Source of the DNA: a virus
Strand: one strand, 5' to 3'
Length of the DNA: 57,215 nucleotides
Virus record (IMG/VR): IMGVR_UViG_3300027791_000026
Location: 1-57,215 of that record
Under the pieces are notes generated by a model. It searched no databases. It saw only the letters and a list, made by a program, of their open reading frames with translations, and was not told where the DNA came from. Positions 56,945 to 57,215 of the stretch are shown here, piece after piece. Numbering within the stretch: position 1 is the stretch's first letter; the number at the start of each line of letters is the position of its first letter. Made by a program: the position numbers and the translations under genes.

Positions 56945-57215
56945 GTGTCGAAGTTAAGTCAAGACCCTAAAAGAAAAAAATTTATCAAGCAAGGTGAATA
57001 TGAAGTATGGAAATGTCTAGACTATAAGACATTTTATATGACAGTTCGATTACAATCTACAGAAATGGATAAGAAAAATAATCGAGATCCTAATAAATTT
57101 ACATTATATATGAGTTCCACGGAAATATTTCCTGATATCGATACATCCGAAGAAGCTATTAAAAAAGGTTATAAAAGAGCCGCTGAATTATATGAAATGC
57201 GCTTGAAATCTAGAC
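56945..57215 (+). CDS. Unknown early/middle protein, GTG start, 3' end outside window
   Basis: Ninety codons are seen and the frame is open to the edge. It begins GTG-TCG (fMet-SKLSQDPKRKKFIKQGEY), then EVWKCLDYKTFYMTVRLQS, a Lys/Asn/Asp-rich loop, FTLYMSSTEIFPDIDTSEEA and a C-side helix (IKKGYKRAAELYEMRLKSR). Basic, small alpha/beta. The family is not recognised. The GTG start rests on promoter spacing and on the absence of a nearer in-frame ATG. Confidence 0.55.
   Translation, partial: MSKLSQDPKRKKFIKQGEYEVWKCLDYKTFYMTVRLQSTEMDKKNNRDPNKFTLYMSSTEIFPDIDTSEEAIKKGYKRAAELYEMRLKSR

Noticed and set aside
1-57215. Stop-codon reassignment, which occurs in some phages
   Set aside because: TAA, TAG and TGA all end well-defined genes of expected length, and conserved proteins read through without internal stops.
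1-57215. tRNA, rRNA, insertion sequences and integrase/attachment sites
   Set aside because: I looked for cloverleaf-type sequences, terminal inverted repeats and recombinase motifs and saw none I could support.

Overview
This window is part of the genome of an AT-rich virus (roughly 30% GC by eye) with a contractile tail, belonging to the T4-like myovirus superfamily. The placement rests on a run of recognisable T4-type genes: large terminase (gp17-like), tail sheath (gp18), tail tube (gp19), tube initiator/cap (gp54/gp48-like), baseplate hub and wedge proteins (gp26/51-like, gp27-like, gp53, gp25, gp6), a tape measure and the clamp-loader ATPase gp44. The standard bacterial code is used: TAA, TAG and TGA all act as stops. 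I saw no integrase, lysogeny module, tRNA, rRNA or CRISPR array. The host cannot be read from the sequence. The 2OG-Fe(II) oxygenase, sulfotransferase and trimeric fibre genes are the kind of cargo common in aquatic T4-like phages.

Layout. Positions 1-652 hold a leftward acidic, scaffold-like gene that runs off the window. Positions 671-15000 hold the packaging and tail core (terminase, tube-like paralogue, sheath, tube, initiator, two hub-assembly proteins, tape measure, tube cap, wedge gp53, hub, one unknown), closed by a leftward small-terminase-like gene. Positions 15.5-17.9 kb are a replication/nucleotide island (dUTPase, two small proteins, gp44, GIY-YIG endonuclease). Positions 18.5-27.6 kb hold wedge genes gp25 and gp6, a PKD protein, a higher-GC fibre gene, three large unknown structural proteins and a GT2 glycosyltransferase. 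Positions 27.6-41.7 kb are an adhesin region on both strands: a cysteine-rich coiled-coil fibre with an oxygenase operon, two large beta-propeller/LamG-like proteins, two S74-chaperone fibres and a 14-repeat propeller protein. Positions 41.77-44.7 kb are an operon with GMP reductase, GT9 glycosyltransferase and sulfotransferase. From 44.7 to 52.1 kb, YadA-like fibres and a protein with a complete trypsin-like triad flank a RadA-like ATPase. The right end (52.1-57.2 kb) has a DUF932 protein, small genes, a VWA-domain adhesin with 54-bp repeats, and another virion-like protein.

The most unusual property is regulatory. Nearly every transcription unit on either strand begins with a T4-late-type box, TAAATA or TATAAATA, placed only 5-6 nt (once 7) before the start codon. 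Genes of early/middle type instead have TATAAT 5-7 nt before the start, often within a shared AGGAAC-N5-TATAAT module. At those spacings transcription should begin at or next to the start codon, so the first gene of each unit is probably translated from a leaderless mRNA. Several genes inside operons have Shine-Dalgarno sequences or overlapping stop/start codons. Some stop codons form the first half of the next promoter, and five convergent gene pairs interlock by exactly 4 bp at TTAA or TTAG. The genome looks compacted to the point where promoter, start and stop signals share bases.

How the parts fit together: early promoters give dUTPase, clamp loader, RadA-like ATPase and GMP reductase, for DNA synthesis and nucleotide supply. 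The clamp loader also implies a sliding clamp, which in T4 activates late promoters. Late promoters give the tail and a large set of modular adhesins. Several of these adhesins share an N-terminal docking motif, and modification enzymes are encoded beside some of them.
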